This document shows positions 1-9,325 of a stretch of 64,000 nt of DNA, in pieces. The position numbers and the translations under genes are program-made. Below the pieces are notes generated by a model. That model was not told where the DNA came from. It ran no database searches and saw only the letters and a list, made by a program, of their open reading frames with translations. Position 1 is the stretch's first letter. Every line of letters begins with the position of its first letter. Source of the DNA: Rhodobacteraceae bacterium EL129 (GTDB lineage: Bacteria > Pseudomonadota > Alphaproteobacteria > Rhodobacterales > Rhodobacteraceae); contig ONZJ01000002.1 of NCBI GenBank assembly GCA_900313005.1, positions 2,620,996 through 2,684,995 on the forward strand, read 5' to 3'.

Positions 1-655
1 GCTGCTCTACTCAACCTCTATCGTTTACACCGAGGTTGTGCGCGCCATATTGCTGTTTTACCTCACACCGGTCTGGGCGACGATCCTGGCGCGTGTCGTT
101 CTGGGCGATGTGATTACACCGACCCGCATCGTCGCCATGGCGCTGGCCGTTGCCGGCATGCTGACCATATTCGGACTGGGTGTGCGGTTTCCGGTTCCGC
201 AAAATATCGGGGACTGGCTCGGAGTGGGCGCCGGCGTCCTGTGGGCAGTCGCGGCGGTGCGCATTCGCATGAACAGTGATCATTCTGCTATCGAATTAAC
301 GGTCGGGTTCTTTCAGTGGTCTTTGGTGTTCTCGGTTGGTGCCGCGGTATTGCTGGCGTCTCACCATGCCCCAAGTGTCGCCCAGACCCTGCCCGCGATG
401 CCGACGCTGTTGATCTTCATGGTCCTGCTGATCTTGCCCGGAACCTACGCGTCCCTTTGGGGGCCGAAATTCCTCAGCCCTGGCCTGGTCGGCCTTTTGT
501 TCATGACCGAAATTGTTGTCGGGGCAGTTTCCGTGGCCTTGTTGGCCGGAGAACCTTTTGGCGCGCGCGAATTAATTGGCGTAATCCTGATCACAGGGGC
601 AAGCATGCTTGAACCGCTTTTGTCGCTTCGTCGCGCGCAAGCACGACGCAGCTGA
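1..655 (+). CDS. EamA/DMT-family permease, 3' part (truncated by window start)
   Basis: The reading frame is already open at base 2, so the gene starts outside the window and only its last 217 codons are seen. The protein is almost entirely hydrophobic, with about seven membrane-spanning stretches separated by short loops. A pattern of P-V-W-A near the start and GEPFGARELIGVILI near the end is typical of the second EamA repeat (drug/metabolite transporter superfamily). These proteins export or import small metabolites across the inner membrane; the substrate cannot be told from sequence. It converges on the TetR gene 7 bp downstream. Confidence 0.85.
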   Translation, partial: LLYSTSIVYTEVVRAILLFYLTPVWATILARVVLGDVITPTRIVAMALAVAGMLTIFGLGVRFPVPQNIGDWLGVGAGVLWAVAAVRIRMNSDHSAIELTVGFFQWSLVFSVGAAVLLASHHAPSVAQTLPAMPTLLIFMVLLILPGTYASLWGPKFLSPGLVGLLFMTEIVVGAVSVALLAGEPFGARELIGVILITGASMLEPLLSLRRAQARRS

Positions 656-662
656 CAGGCCT

Positions 663-1346
663 TTACACCCGCAAGGATTTTTCCTGGAAAGCCTTGGAGC
701 CCAGCGCAATTTGCGCAATCGTTTCGATCTTGTTGCGGGCGTCCTTGTGCTTTGCGGCGCTGATCTCGTCAAAGGGGAGCAGTTTCGAGACGGCATATTC
801 CATCTCGGATACTGCGGCACTGGTTTCAACAGGATCGGGCAGCAGACCTGCGCGCACCCAAATGCCATCAATATGGACACCCAGATGACGCGCAACCTGC
901 TCAGCTTCATCCTCGGCCAAGAAGTGTTTCAACTCGTGCAGCAGGTTGCTGCGGATGCGTTCGTTGTTGGCAATCTGAACCCGCTGGCATTCCTCGTTAT
1001 GCGGTACCTCTGAAATCAGAGACACCCAAGCCTGACAAACCCTGCGGTTGAAGATCGTTTCAAAGAAATTGGCAACAATAATGGCCCATAGCCGCTCGTA
1101 AGGGGTTTCAGCATAGCGGTAAAGCTCAACGACGGATTCGCTGAGCAACGAGTTTGACCTGCGAAACACCGCCTCAAGCAACGCGCTTTTGTCTTTGAAA
1201 TGGTGCAGAACAACGCCTTTCGACACACCTGCGATATCGCCCACCTTGTCCAGTGTTGTCTTGCGCAATCCATATCGAATCACTGCCTCAAAGGCTGCGC
1301 GGGAGAGCTCGGCGCGTCTGATAGATCGAATGGAACTGGATCGCAT
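663..1346 (-). CDS. TetR/AcrR-family regulator, BetI-like
   Basis: 227 aa. The N-terminal helix-turn-helix (about residues 10-60) contains TTLDKVGDIAGVSKGVVLHH followed by FKDKSALLEAVF, which is the classic TetR DNA-binding domain and close to BetI, the choline-sensing repressor. The rest is a helical ligand-binding domain. It diverges from the betaine-type ABC transporter gene that starts at 1526, and a palindrome lies between them (1429-1451), so it probably represses the transporter and the catabolic run behind it. The ligand is inferred to be a quaternary ammonium or sulfonium compound. The gene is not next to betA or betB, so I do not name it betI. Confidence 0.85.
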   Translation of the reverse strand: MRSSSIRSIRRAELSRAAFEAVIRYGLRKTTLDKVGDIAGVSKGVVLHHFKDKSALLEAVFRRSNSLLSESVVELYRYAETPYERLWAIIVANFFETIFNRRVCQAWVSLISEVPHNEECQRVQIANNERIRSNLLHELKHFLAEDEAEQVARHLGVHIDGIWVRAGLLPDPVETSAAVSEMEYAVSKLLPFDEISAAKHKDARNKIETIAQIALGSKAFQEKSLRV

Positions 1347-1428
1347 CTGATGAAAACCTCATTAAACGACACTGCATCTCAGATTTAATTGTGGCGGCAA
1401 AATCCAAAAGTTTCAACCGTTGACACGT

Positions 1429-1451
1429 AAAACTTTCTAATGGTAAGTTTT
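1429..1451. promoter_or_regulatory. Putative TetR operator overlapping a promoter
   Basis: Imperfect 23-bp palindrome with perfect outer arms AAAACTT (1429-1435) and AAGTTTT (1445-1451) and two further matched pairs inside. A TTGACA (-35-like) hexamer at 1420-1425 lies just upstream and a poor -10 candidate (TAAGTT, 1444-1449) overlaps the right arm, so a bound repressor would occlude the promoter. It lies in the 179-bp gap between the divergent TetR gene and the binding-protein gene. Confidence 0.5.
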
Positions 1452-1525
1452 TTGAACAATAAGGCCAAAAATGAATGTGCGCTGAAAACAAAATCGTGCA
1501 TCACATCTTAAAACCGGGAGGAAAC

Positions 1526-2476
1526 ATGGAAAATATTCTGAACGCCGCGCGAGGCGCTGCCCTCGCTCTGCTTGTATCCGGAGGCGCGGCCATTGCGGCT
1601 GACGTTCCGGAAAACGATGATGTCATCAAAGTCATTCTGAATGACTGGACCGGCCAGCATGTATCGACAAAAATTGCTGGCGAGTTGCTTAAGAAGATGG
1701 GCTACAACATTGAATATGTCAGCGCGGGCGCGTTGCCACAGCATGCAGGGCTGGCGCAGGGCAATCTGCATTTCCAGGCAGAGGTCTGGACCAACAATAT
1801 TGGTGATCTCTACCCCAAGGCCGTTGAGGCAGGGGATATCGTCGTGCTGGGCGATCTGGGGCTGGAGCCGCGCGAAGGCTGGATCTATCCGCCTTACATG
1901 GAAGAAAAATGCCCTGGCCTGCCAAGCTATCAGGCGCTTTACGATTGCGCCCAGGCCTTTGCCTCGGCTGAAACATTCCCGAACGGTCGTCTGATCACTT
2001 ACCCGGCTGACTGGGGTACGCGGTCACGCGATGTTGTGGCTGGGATCGAATTGCCGTTCAATCCGGTCGCAGGTGGCAGCGAAGGCGCGATGATGGCCGA
2101 ACTGCAATCGGCTTATGCTGCGGGTGACCCGATCCTGATGATGATCTGGCAGCCCCATTGGATTTTCGCCGACCTGGATCTCAACTGGGTCGAGTGGAAC
2201 CCGACAGACGAGGTCTGTGTTGAGGAAAATCAGGATCGCGAGACCGCCTGCGGGTTTGAACAGGCTAGTGTCGAAAAGGTTGTCTGGGGTGGCTTTGAAG
2301 ACAAGTGGCCTGCTGCCTACAAGATGCTGTCGCTCTATTCTCAGACCAATGAAGAACAGAATGCCGCAATCCTGGCCGTAGACAATCAGGGCCGCGATCT
2401 GGACGAGGTCGTTGCCGAATGGCTGGCCGAAAACGAGGCCAAGTGGCAGGGCTGGATCGACGAGGCAATGCAGTAA
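1526..2476 (+). CDS. Betaine/choline-type ABC transporter substrate-binding protein (OpuAC family)
   Basis: 316 aa from the ATG at 1526, chosen over an in-frame ATG at 1475 because a GGAGG sits 8 bases before it and the protein then begins with a clean signal peptide (cleavage expected after AAIA, about residue 24). The mature part matches the OpuAC/ProX periplasmic domain for quaternary ammonium osmolytes. Tryptophan-rich segments (LNDWTGQHVS, AEVWTNNIGD, WQPHWIF) could form the aromatic cage that holds a trimethylammonium or dimethylsulfonium group. It is followed by its ATPase and permease, separated by a stable hairpin. The exact ligand (choline, glycine betaine, carnitine, DMSP or similar) is not determined. 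Confidence 0.9.
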   Translation: MENILNAARGAALALLVSGGAAIAADVPENDDVIKVILNDWTGQHVSTKIAGELLKKMGYNIEYVSAGALPQHAGLAQGNLHFQAEVWTNNIGDLYPKAVEAGDIVVLGDLGLEPREGWIYPPYMEEKCPGLPSYQALYDCAQAFASAETFPNGRLITYPADWGTRSRDVVAGIELPFNPVAGGSEGAMMAELQSAYAAGDPILMMIWQPHWIFADLDLNWVEWNPTDEVCVEENQDRETACGFEQASVEKVVWGGFEDKWPAAYKMLSLYSQTNEEQNAAILAVDNQGRDLDEVVAEWLAENEAKWQGWIDEAMQ

Positions 2477-2497
2477 CCCTATTGATGCATTGCTTTG

Positions 2498-2532
2498 GAT
2501 CGGGGCGGATTTATTGACTGGCCGCCCCGATC
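2498..2532 (+). terminator. Intercistronic stem-loop after the binding-protein gene
   Basis: Perfect 11-bp arms GATCGGGGCGG (2498-2508) and CCGCCCCGATC (2522-2532) around a 13-base loop, 21 bases after the stop of the binding-protein gene. There is no T-run behind it, so it is more likely a partial terminator or a 3'-end stabiliser. Either would give more binding protein than ATPase and permease. Confidence 0.6.
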
Positions 2533-2643
2533 ACCAAACAGATTTCGTTTGCCACATCTGACCAAACCGGCAACGGTTTCATCACGCGTGACATGATCCA
2601 TACAATTTCAGACGCAATACAGCCCTTCGATCCGGAGCATCAC

Positions 2644-3720
2644 ATGAAGACCCCGACCAATGACCATAGTGACATAAAACTGTCATGCCGGAACGTCTGG
2701 AAGATCTATGGTGGGCAACCCAAACAGTTCTTCGAGGGTACGCAGGGGCGTGTAGCTGACGCCGTCCAACATGCAGATACTATTCGCGATGCGGATCATA
2801 TCGTCGCAAATGCAGATGTCAGTTTTGACGTTCACGCCGGTGAAATCTTCGTCATCATGGGGCTTTCCGGGTCCGGCAAATCAACCATCGTGCGCTGTCT
2901 TTCCCGGCTGGTTGAACCAACGGCAGGGGAAATCCTGCTGGATGGCGAGGACCTGCTGAAGAAATCCGATGCCGAGCTGATCGACATTCGTCGTCACAAG
3001 ATGGGCATGGTGTTCCAAAGCTTTGGCCTGATGCCGCATCTCAATGTCATCGACAATATCGCCTTTCCGCTGAAACTTCAGGGGATCACCGAGCCCGAGC
3101 GTTATGCACAGGCCGAACGTGTGATCGAATTGGTCGGATTGGAAGGCCGCGAAAGCAACTTCCCCAAAGAGCTGAGCGGCGGCCAGCAACAGCGCGTGGG
3201 TATCGCACGTTCGTTGGCGGTTGAGCCGGATGTCTGGTTCCTGGACGAACCCTTTTCAGCGCTTGACCCGCTGATCCGCAAACAGATGCAGGACGAATTC
3301 CTTCGCATTCAGGAAAAGCTGCATAAATCCATTGTTTTTATTACCCACGATTTCCAAGAGGCCCTGCGCATCGCCGACCGCATGGCAATCATGCGCGACG
3401 GGGCGGTTGTGCAGATCGGGCGTCCGATTGACCTGATCCTGAACCCAGCCGACGATTATGTCCGCGAGTTCACACAGGACGTCCCGTGGGAACGTATTTT
3501 GCGCGCCGAAGATATCCTTGATGATACGGCCTCAGAAACCGCCAAGCTGGAACGCGTCGCTGGCGGCACATTGGTGGAAACACTGCTGCCCAGACTGGCC
3601 GCTCGTAACAGCGGTGTCGTCGTGGAGGGGGAAGACGGCTCTGTCCTTGGTGTTGCAACGGCGCGCGGTCTTACGGCGGCACTGGCCGCTGGCTGTATTC
3701 CGGCACCCGAGGAGGCATAG
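2644..3720 (+). CDS. Betaine-type ABC transporter ATP-binding protein (ProV/OpuAA family)
   Basis: 358 aa. I start at the ATG at 2644 because GGAG lies 7 bases before it; an in-frame ATG at 2593 has no ribosome site. Walker A GLSGSGKS (residues 73-80), signature LSGGQQQ (177-183) and Walker B VWFLDEP (197-203) are intact. An N-terminal extension of about 50 residues before the core is typical of ProV-like ATPases, and the last 70 residues resemble a single CBS-type regulatory domain, as in osmosensing OpuAA. It powers the double permease that starts 4 bases downstream. Confidence 0.92.
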   Translation: MKTPTNDHSDIKLSCRNVWKIYGGQPKQFFEGTQGRVADAVQHADTIRDADHIVANADVSFDVHAGEIFVIMGLSGSGKSTIVRCLSRLVEPTAGEILLDGEDLLKKSDAELIDIRRHKMGMVFQSFGLMPHLNVIDNIAFPLKLQGITEPERYAQAERVIELVGLEGRESNFPKELSGGQQQRVGIARSLAVEPDVWFLDEPFSALDPLIRKQMQDEFLRIQEKLHKSIVFITHDFQEALRIADRMAIMRDGAVVQIGRPIDLILNPADDYVREFTQDVPWERILRAEDILDDTASETAKLERVAGGTLVETLLPRLAARNSGVVVEGEDGSVLGVATARGLTAALAAGCIPAPEEA

Positions 3721-3723
3721 GAC

Positions 3724-5799
3724 ATGCCATTCAAATTCACTCGTGGCGATCTGCACTGGCTGGGTGTGATTGGCGTGACGCTATTGTGTCTTGCCCTTCA
3801 GGGTGAATGGACCTGGCTGGCCAAGTATCCAAAGGATCTGATCCTGCCGATTGCCGACTGGCTCAACGCCATCATGGATTGGATCGTCGCCTATCTTGGC
3901 TGGTTCTTCCTGGGTATCTCCTGGGCGCTGGAATGGCCGATCAAGGCGGTGCGGTTTGTGCTTAACGCGTTGCCCTGGTCGGTGACGGCTTTCCTGTTTT
4001 GCACCGTCGCCTGGACGGCGTCGGGGTGGAAGCTGGCGGCGTTCACGCTGTTCTCGATGCTCTACATGCTGGTAATCGGCTACTGGGCCGAAAGCATGAA
4101 CACCTTGTCACTGGTGGCCATCTCGGTACCGCTGGCCATTCTCGTGGGCTTTGCCTTTGGGGTCTGGGGGTTCTTTTCGGATCGCGCTGAACGTGTGATC
4201 ATGCCGATGCTGGACGTGTTGCAGACCGTGCCATCCTTTGCCTATCTGCTGCCCATCCTGATGTTGTTTGGCTTCGGCACTGTAGTGGGCTTGATCGCCA
4301 GCGTGCTCTATTCCTTTCCGCCTATGGTTCGCAACACCATCGTGGGCCTGCGCGGGGTGTCGCCAGAGGTGATCGAAAGCGGCCTGATGTCCGGGGCCAC
4401 TCCGGGACAGTTGTTCTGGCAAGTGCGTGTGCCATCGTCCCTGCGACAGCTTTTGCTTGGGGTCAATCAGGCAACCATGGCCTCGCTTTCCATGGTGATC
4501 ATCGCATCCATCATCGGCGGCACAGCCGATATCGGCTGGGAGGTTCTGTCGACCATCCGCAAGGCCCAGTTTGGTGAAAGCCTGCTGGCCGGTATGGTCA
4601 TTGCGCTGATGGCCATGGTGATCGACCGGATCACTGCCGGCCTTGCGGCCCGGTCCGGGGATTACGATCCCGACGCCAAAAGCTTTGCCCAAAAGTACCG
4701 CATCTGGATTGTCGCGGCGCTTGGTGCCGCCCTGTTTTTCGTTCTGTCGCAGATCATTGGTGTCCTGAACGAATGGCCGCGCGCATGGGAAGTCAGCCCT
4801 GCCAAGGCGATGAATGACGGGTTGACCTATATGGTGGTCAATTTCCGTAACGAGATCGAAGCCGTCAAGAAACTGGCCTTCTTCTTTGTCATGCTCCCCG
4901 CCAAGATCGGCCTTCAGGGCGCTGTCAGCCCCTTCACCTGGGGGTTTGAACTGACGCTTGCGCACAAGATCGGCTATGCGCTTGTCATGACTGGTCTGGC
5001 CGGATGGGCCGCGTATCGGGGCAAGGTCAATGCCGGTATTGCGATCCTGATCTTTGCCATCGTGATCTACTTCGGTCTCACAGGAATGCCCTGGCCTGCG
5101 CTTTTGCTGATCTGTGCCGTGGCGGGCTGGAAAATCGGTGGGCGCGCTCTGGGTCTTGGAACGGCGTTGGGACTTGGCTTCATCGTCGTCACCGGCATCT
5201 GGCCCGAGGCGATGTTGTCGATCTACCTGTGTGGCATTGCGGTGCTGATCTCATTTCTGGCCGGGACCGCCATCGGCATCTGGGCGGCGCATAACGATAC
5301 GGTTTCAGCAATTGTGCGCCCATTCAACGACACGCTACAGACCATGCCACTATTCGTGCTGCTGATCCCCTTTGTGATGGTGTTCAAGATCGGCGAATTC
5401 ACCGCCCTTCTGGCGATCATTGCTTATGCGATTGTCCCCGCCATCCGCTATGCCGAACACGGGCTGCGCAGCCTGCCTGCGACCGTGATCGAAGCCGCCA
5501 CCATGATCGGGGCCACAAACCGTCAGATGCTGTGGCAGGTCAAGGTCCCGCTTGCTTTGCCGGTGATGATGCTGGGTCTGAACCAGACCATCATGTACGG
5601 CATCGCGATGCTGGTGATTGCTGCTCTTGTTGGTACCAATGGCCTTGAACAGATCGTCTATATCGGCCTCAGTGACGGGGATTTCGGGGTCGGTATCATC
5701 GCCGGGATCGCCATGGCGATCATCGCCATCATCACCGACCGCATGACCCACGCCTGGAGCCGCAAGCGCCAGGAAGAACTGGGGCTGAGCGTCGAATGA
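3724..5799 (+). CDS. Fused double-domain betaine-type ABC permease (ProW-ProW)
   Basis: 691 aa, about twice the length of a normal ProW/OpuAB. Two complete MetI-type membrane domains are visible, each with its own ATPase-coupling EAA loop: GVSPEVIESGLMSGAT near residue 210 and SLPATVIEAATMIGAT near residue 583. The single polypeptide can therefore supply both halves of the channel. It starts 4 bases after the ATPase gene and its stop overlaps the start of the molybdoenzyme gene (ATGA), so transport and catabolism are translationally coupled. Fused permeases of this kind are known for some choline/betaine importers; the substrate here is inferred from the binding protein. Confidence 0.9.
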   Translation: MPFKFTRGDLHWLGVIGVTLLCLALQGEWTWLAKYPKDLILPIADWLNAIMDWIVAYLGWFFLGISWALEWPIKAVRFVLNALPWSVTAFLFCTVAWTASGWKLAAFTLFSMLYMLVIGYWAESMNTLSLVAISVPLAILVGFAFGVWGFFSDRAERVIMPMLDVLQTVPSFAYLLPILMLFGFGTVVGLIASVLYSFPPMVRNTIVGLRGVSPEVIESGLMSGATPGQLFWQVRVPSSLRQLLLGVNQATMASLSMVIIASIIGGTADIGWEVLSTIRKAQFGESLLAGMVIALMAMVIDRITAGLAARSGDYDPDAKSFAQKYRIWIVAALGAALFFVLSQIIGVLNEWPRAWEVSPAKAMNDGLTYMVVNFRNEIEAVKKLAFFFVMLPAKIGLQGAVSPFTWGFELTLAHKIGYALVMTGLAGWAAYRGKVNAGIAILIFAIVIYFGLTGMPWPALLLICAVAGWKIGGRALGLGTALGLGFIVVTGIWPEAMLSIYLCGIAVLISFLAGTAIGIWAAHNDTVSAIVRPFNDTLQTMPLFVLLIPFVMVFKIGEFTALLAIIAYAIVPAIRYAEHGLRSLPATVIEAATMIGATNRQMLWQVKVPLALPVMMLGLNQTIMYGIAMLVIAALVGTNGLEQIVYIGLSDGDFGVGIIAGIAMAIIAIITDRMTHAWSRKRQEELGLSVE

Positions 5800-8126
5800 C
5801 CCGGCAGGACGATCTGCCATTGACGAGCTCGCATTGGGGCACCTATCGCGCGCGGGTTGGCAACGGCCGGGTGCAGGAATTGCTGGCCTTTGAACATGAT
5901 CGCGATCCTTCGCCCATTGGTCCCGGCATACTGGATGTTCAACACGGCCCCACGCGGGTGGATGCGCCGATGGTGCGGGAAAGCTGGCTGACGGGCGGTC
6001 CGGGAACCCGAACGGGCCTGCGCGGTACCGATCCTTTTGTCGAAGTGAGCTGGGACAAAGCCAACACGCTGGTCGCACAGGAACTGAACCGAGTGCGCAA
6101 GACGTTTGGCAATCAGGCCATCTTTGGCGGCTCTTATGGTTGGGCCAGTGCCGGGCGGTTCCATCACGCCCAAAGTCAGCTCAAGCGGTTTCTGAACTGC
6201 ATCGGCGGCTTTACCAGTTCAAAATACACCTATAGTTTTGCCGCAGCCGAGGCGATGGTGCCGCATATCCTGGGCAGTTTCCGCGATTATCTGGACACCT
6301 GCACCAGTTGGGATGTGATCCGCGATCACACGCAGCTTTTTGTGTGTTTCGGGGGCGTGCCGCTGAAGAACGGTCAGATCAGCCAGGGCGGTACCGGCTG
6401 TCATATCCAGCGCGACGGCCTGCTTGCAGCCGGAAAGGCCGGCATTGATTTCGTCAACATCAGCCCGCTGAAATCCGACGTGCTGGACGATGTGGGCGGC
6501 GACTGGCTGGCCTTGCGTCCGAATACGGATGTGGCGTTGATGCTGGGGATGGCTCATACGATCGAGATGGATGGTTTGACTGACCGGTCCTTCCTTCAGC
6601 GCTACGCAGAAGGGTTTGACGCCTTCCTGCCTTATCTGATGGGCGACACCGACGGCACACCCAAGACGGCGGATTGGGCTGCGGATATCTGTGAAATTCC
6701 CGCCGATACGATCCGCGCGTTGGCGCGGCGCATGGCGGCCGAGAGGACGATGATATCCGTAAGCTGGTCGCTGACCCGGCAGGATCATGGCGAACAGCCC
6801 TTTTGGATGGCAATCACGCTGGCGGCAATGTTGGGTCAGATTGGGCTTCCCGGTGGGGGCTTTGGCTTTGGTTACAGCGCGATGAACTTCATCGGGGGCA
6901 ATCATACGATTGTCCCCGGGGCATCCTTTCCTCAGGGGCAGAACCCGGTTGAAAATTTCATCCCAGTCGCACGGATCACTGATCTTCTGATGAAAGCGGG
7001 ACAGCCCTTCGATTTTGACGGCGTACGCTATGAATACCCTGACACGCGGCTGGTCTGGTGGGCGGGAGGCAATCCGTTTCACCACCATCAGGATCTGAAC
7101 CTGATGATGCAGGCGTGGCAGAAACCCGACACGATTATTGTCAACGAATGGTGCTGGAACCCACTGGCCAAACACGCCGATATCGTGCTGCCCTGCACCA
7201 CGCCGCTTGAGCGCGACGACATGGCAATGACCCCGCGCGATCCATACGTGGTGTCTATGTCCAAGCTGACCGAGCCCAATGGGCAGGCACGCGACGACTT
7301 TGACATATTCGCAGATATTGCCCGTACGATGGGTGTCGCAGATGCCTTTACCGAAGGGCGCAACACGGCCGACTGGCAACGCTGGATTTACGATCAGACA
7401 CAGCAGAACTGTGCCAATCAGGGTATTGAAATCCCCCCCTATGATCAGTTCATCAAGCAGCGCTGGTTCAAGCTGGATGATCCGGCCAAGCCCATGATCA
7501 TGCTGGAGGGTTTTCGCGCTGATCCTGTTGCCAATCCTCTGGCCACCCCCAGCGGCAAGATCGAGATTTTCTGTCAGAGTGTCGCCGATTTCGGGTATGA
7601 GGATTGCCCCGGGCATCCGGTTTGGCGCGCGCCTTATGAATGGCTGGGCAATGTGGATGCGTACCCGCTGCACCTGATCTCCAACCAACCCCGCGACAAG
7701 CTGCATTCGCAATTTGATCATGGCGGTGTGAGCAAGGCCAAGAAAATTGCGGGGCGAGAACCGCTACACATCCACCCTTATGATGCCGCGATGCGCGGAT
7801 TGAAGGATGGCGATATCGTGCGATTGTTCAATAACAGAGGTGCCTGTCTGGGCGGAGTTGTGATCGACCCTGCCGTCCGCACCGGCGTTGTGCAAATGAG
7901 TACGGGTGCCTGGTATGATCCGGATGAAACCGGTCTGTGCAAACACGGCAATCCAAACGTCCTGACCCGAGACAAGGGCACCTCGAAACTGGGGCAGGGC
8001 CCAAGCGCGCATTCCTGCCTGATCGAGGTCGCGCTTTACACCGAGGCGCCACCACCAGTCACCGCCCATGAGCCACCTTCCATCATTCGACCCAACTCAC
8101 CTAACGATTCAGAGATTCAAACATGA
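5796..8126 (+). CDS. Molybdopterin oxidoreductase, DMSO/TMAO/biotin-sulfoxide reductase family
   Basis: 776 aa. The length, lack of an N-terminal Fe-S cluster motif and the GGSYGWASAGRFHHAQSQ segment place it with single-subunit bis-MGD enzymes (DorA, TorA, BisC). The TYSFAAAEAMVPH segment puts a serine at residue 147, where this family has its Mo-ligating serine. No twin-arginine signal is present, so it should be cytoplasmic, like BisC, and would reduce an S- or N-oxide (or act in reverse). The overlaps with the permease upstream and the GcvT-like gene downstream (both ATGA) imply a shared substrate pathway. The electron donor is not encoded nearby. Confidence 0.88.
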   Translation: MTRQDDLPLTSSHWGTYRARVGNGRVQELLAFEHDRDPSPIGPGILDVQHGPTRVDAPMVRESWLTGGPGTRTGLRGTDPFVEVSWDKANTLVAQELNRVRKTFGNQAIFGGSYGWASAGRFHHAQSQLKRFLNCIGGFTSSKYTYSFAAAEAMVPHILGSFRDYLDTCTSWDVIRDHTQLFVCFGGVPLKNGQISQGGTGCHIQRDGLLAAGKAGIDFVNISPLKSDVLDDVGGDWLALRPNTDVALMLGMAHTIEMDGLTDRSFLQRYAEGFDAFLPYLMGDTDGTPKTADWAADICEIPADTIRALARRMAAERTMISVSWSLTRQDHGEQPFWMAITLAAMLGQIGLPGGGFGFGYSAMNFIGGNHTIVPGASFPQGQNPVENFIPVARITDLLMKAGQPFDFDGVRYEYPDTRLVWWAGGNPFHHHQDLNLMMQAWQKPDTIIVNEWCWNPLAKHADIVLPCTTPLERDDMAMTPRDPYVVSMSKLTEPNGQARDDFDIFADIARTMGVADAFTEGRNTADWQRWIYDQTQQNCANQGIEIPPYDQFIKQRWFKLDDPAKPMIMLEGFRADPVANPLATPSGKIEIFCQSVADFGYEDCPGHPVWRAPYEWLGNVDAYPLHLISNQPRDKLHSQFDHGGVSKAKKIAGREPLHIHPYDAAMRGLKDGDIVRLFNNRGACLGGVVIDPAVRTGVVQMSTGAWYDPDETGLCKHGNPNVLTRDKGTSKLGQGPSAHSCLIEVALYTEAPPPVTAHEPPSIIRPNSPNDSEIQT

Positions 8127-9304
8127 GCAACCTTCAGGAAGCCTCCGACCTGCAAAACAACGTTTCCATCAGCGCCCGGCGCTTTGAGGAATCCCCTTTT
8201 ATCGAACGCACCGATTGCCCCGAGATGATCCGCGGCGTCTATGCCGGGCGCTACTTCCCGATCTTCATGGGCGAGGATTATCTCGAAAAATACTGGTGCC
8301 TGCGCCAGAAGGCACTAATCTTTGACGTGCCGGAAAAGCCCATTGAAATCTCGGGGCCGGACGCTGTGCCTTTCCTTGAAAAGGTATTCGCCCGCAAGGT
8401 CGCCACCATGGTTGAAGGTCGCGGATACTATGCCATCGCCTGCACCCCTCAGGGCGGTGTGTTCATGGACGGTGTCATGTTCAAACTCGGCGAAAACCGG
8501 TTCTGGTATGTTCAGGCAGATGGCCCGATGGAGGCCTGGCTGATGGCGCATTCCGGTGGTTTTGATGTGACCATTTCGGACCCGCACAGCCGGGTGCTGC
8601 AAATTCAGGGGCCGGCGTCGATTGACATCATGAACGCGGCGTCCGGAGGGGCGATTGACGAGACCCTGAAGTATTTCCGCTCGGGCTATTTCGATCTGGG
8701 CGGTCAGACCCTTTATGTCTCGCGCACCGGGTTCACCAATGAGCTTGGGTTCGAAGTCTACTCTGACGGGGCCAAAACCGATCACCTTGCGCTTTGGGAT
8801 CATTTGATGGCCTGCGGGGAACCACATGACATGGAATTCTCATCGACCCGTGCGCTGACCATCCGCCGGATCGAAGGGGGCATCCTTGGCAACCTGACAG
8901 ACATGACGCCGGACATGACACCGTACGAGGCGGGACTGGCCCCTTTTATCAATATGGACAAGGGCGATTTCGTCGGGCGCGATGCCCTGGTGGGCAAGGA
9001 TACGCGGTCCTGCCTGTTTGGTCTGACCTGCGACACTCAAACCCCTGCTGCGGGCAGCGTGGTTATGGAGGGTGACACCGTGGTCGGCCGCATCACCGCC
9101 GGCATTCCGTCGCCCACTCTGGGCCTTGGGGTGGGCTATGTGCGTTTCAATGCACCCGGCGATTGGATTGGTCGCACCCTTTCTATGCGCCTGCCGGACG
9201 GCAGCCTGCACAATGGCGACATCGTCCAGCCACCGTTCTTTGACCAAGAAAAGAACATTGTGCGCGGTATAGACCGCAGCATCCCCGAACGCCCCGCAAT
9301 CTGA
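8123..9304 (+). CDS. GcvT-family aminomethyltransferase / DmdA-like demethylase
   Basis: 393 aa, with both GCV_T (folate-binding) and GCV_T C-terminal domains. The protein resembles DMSP demethylase DmdA along its length more than true glycine-cleavage T protein: an R-R-x-x-x-S-P-F start, GRGYYAIACTPQGGVFMDGV, RTGFTNELGFEVYSDG and IEGGILGNLTDMTPDMTPYE. These enzymes move a methyl or methylene group from a sulfonium or amine to tetrahydrofolate. I would not call it dmdA: key substrate residues cannot be checked here and the context (molybdoenzyme before, Fe-ADH after) differs from known dmdA operons. Confidence 0.82.
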   Translation: MSNLQEASDLQNNVSISARRFEESPFIERTDCPEMIRGVYAGRYFPIFMGEDYLEKYWCLRQKALIFDVPEKPIEISGPDAVPFLEKVFARKVATMVEGRGYYAIACTPQGGVFMDGVMFKLGENRFWYVQADGPMEAWLMAHSGGFDVTISDPHSRVLQIQGPASIDIMNAASGGAIDETLKYFRSGYFDLGGQTLYVSRTGFTNELGFEVYSDGAKTDHLALWDHLMACGEPHDMEFSSTRALTIRRIEGGILGNLTDMTPDMTPYEAGLAPFINMDKGDFVGRDALVGKDTRSCLFGLTCDTQTPAAGSVVMEGDTVVGRITAGIPSPTLGLGVGYVRFNAPGDWIGRTLSMRLPDGSLHNGDIVQPPFFDQEKNIVRGIDRSIPERPAI

Positions 9305-9325
9305 CCAAGTGAAGCAATACATATC

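Noticed and set aside
6219..7721. 500-codon open frame on the minus strand
   Set aside because: It is antisense to the molybdoenzyme gene, with no family motif; a GC-rich codon-usage shadow.
8123..9304. Naming the GcvT-like gene dmdA
   Set aside because: Overall pattern is similar, but substrate residues cannot be verified by eye and the operon context differs.
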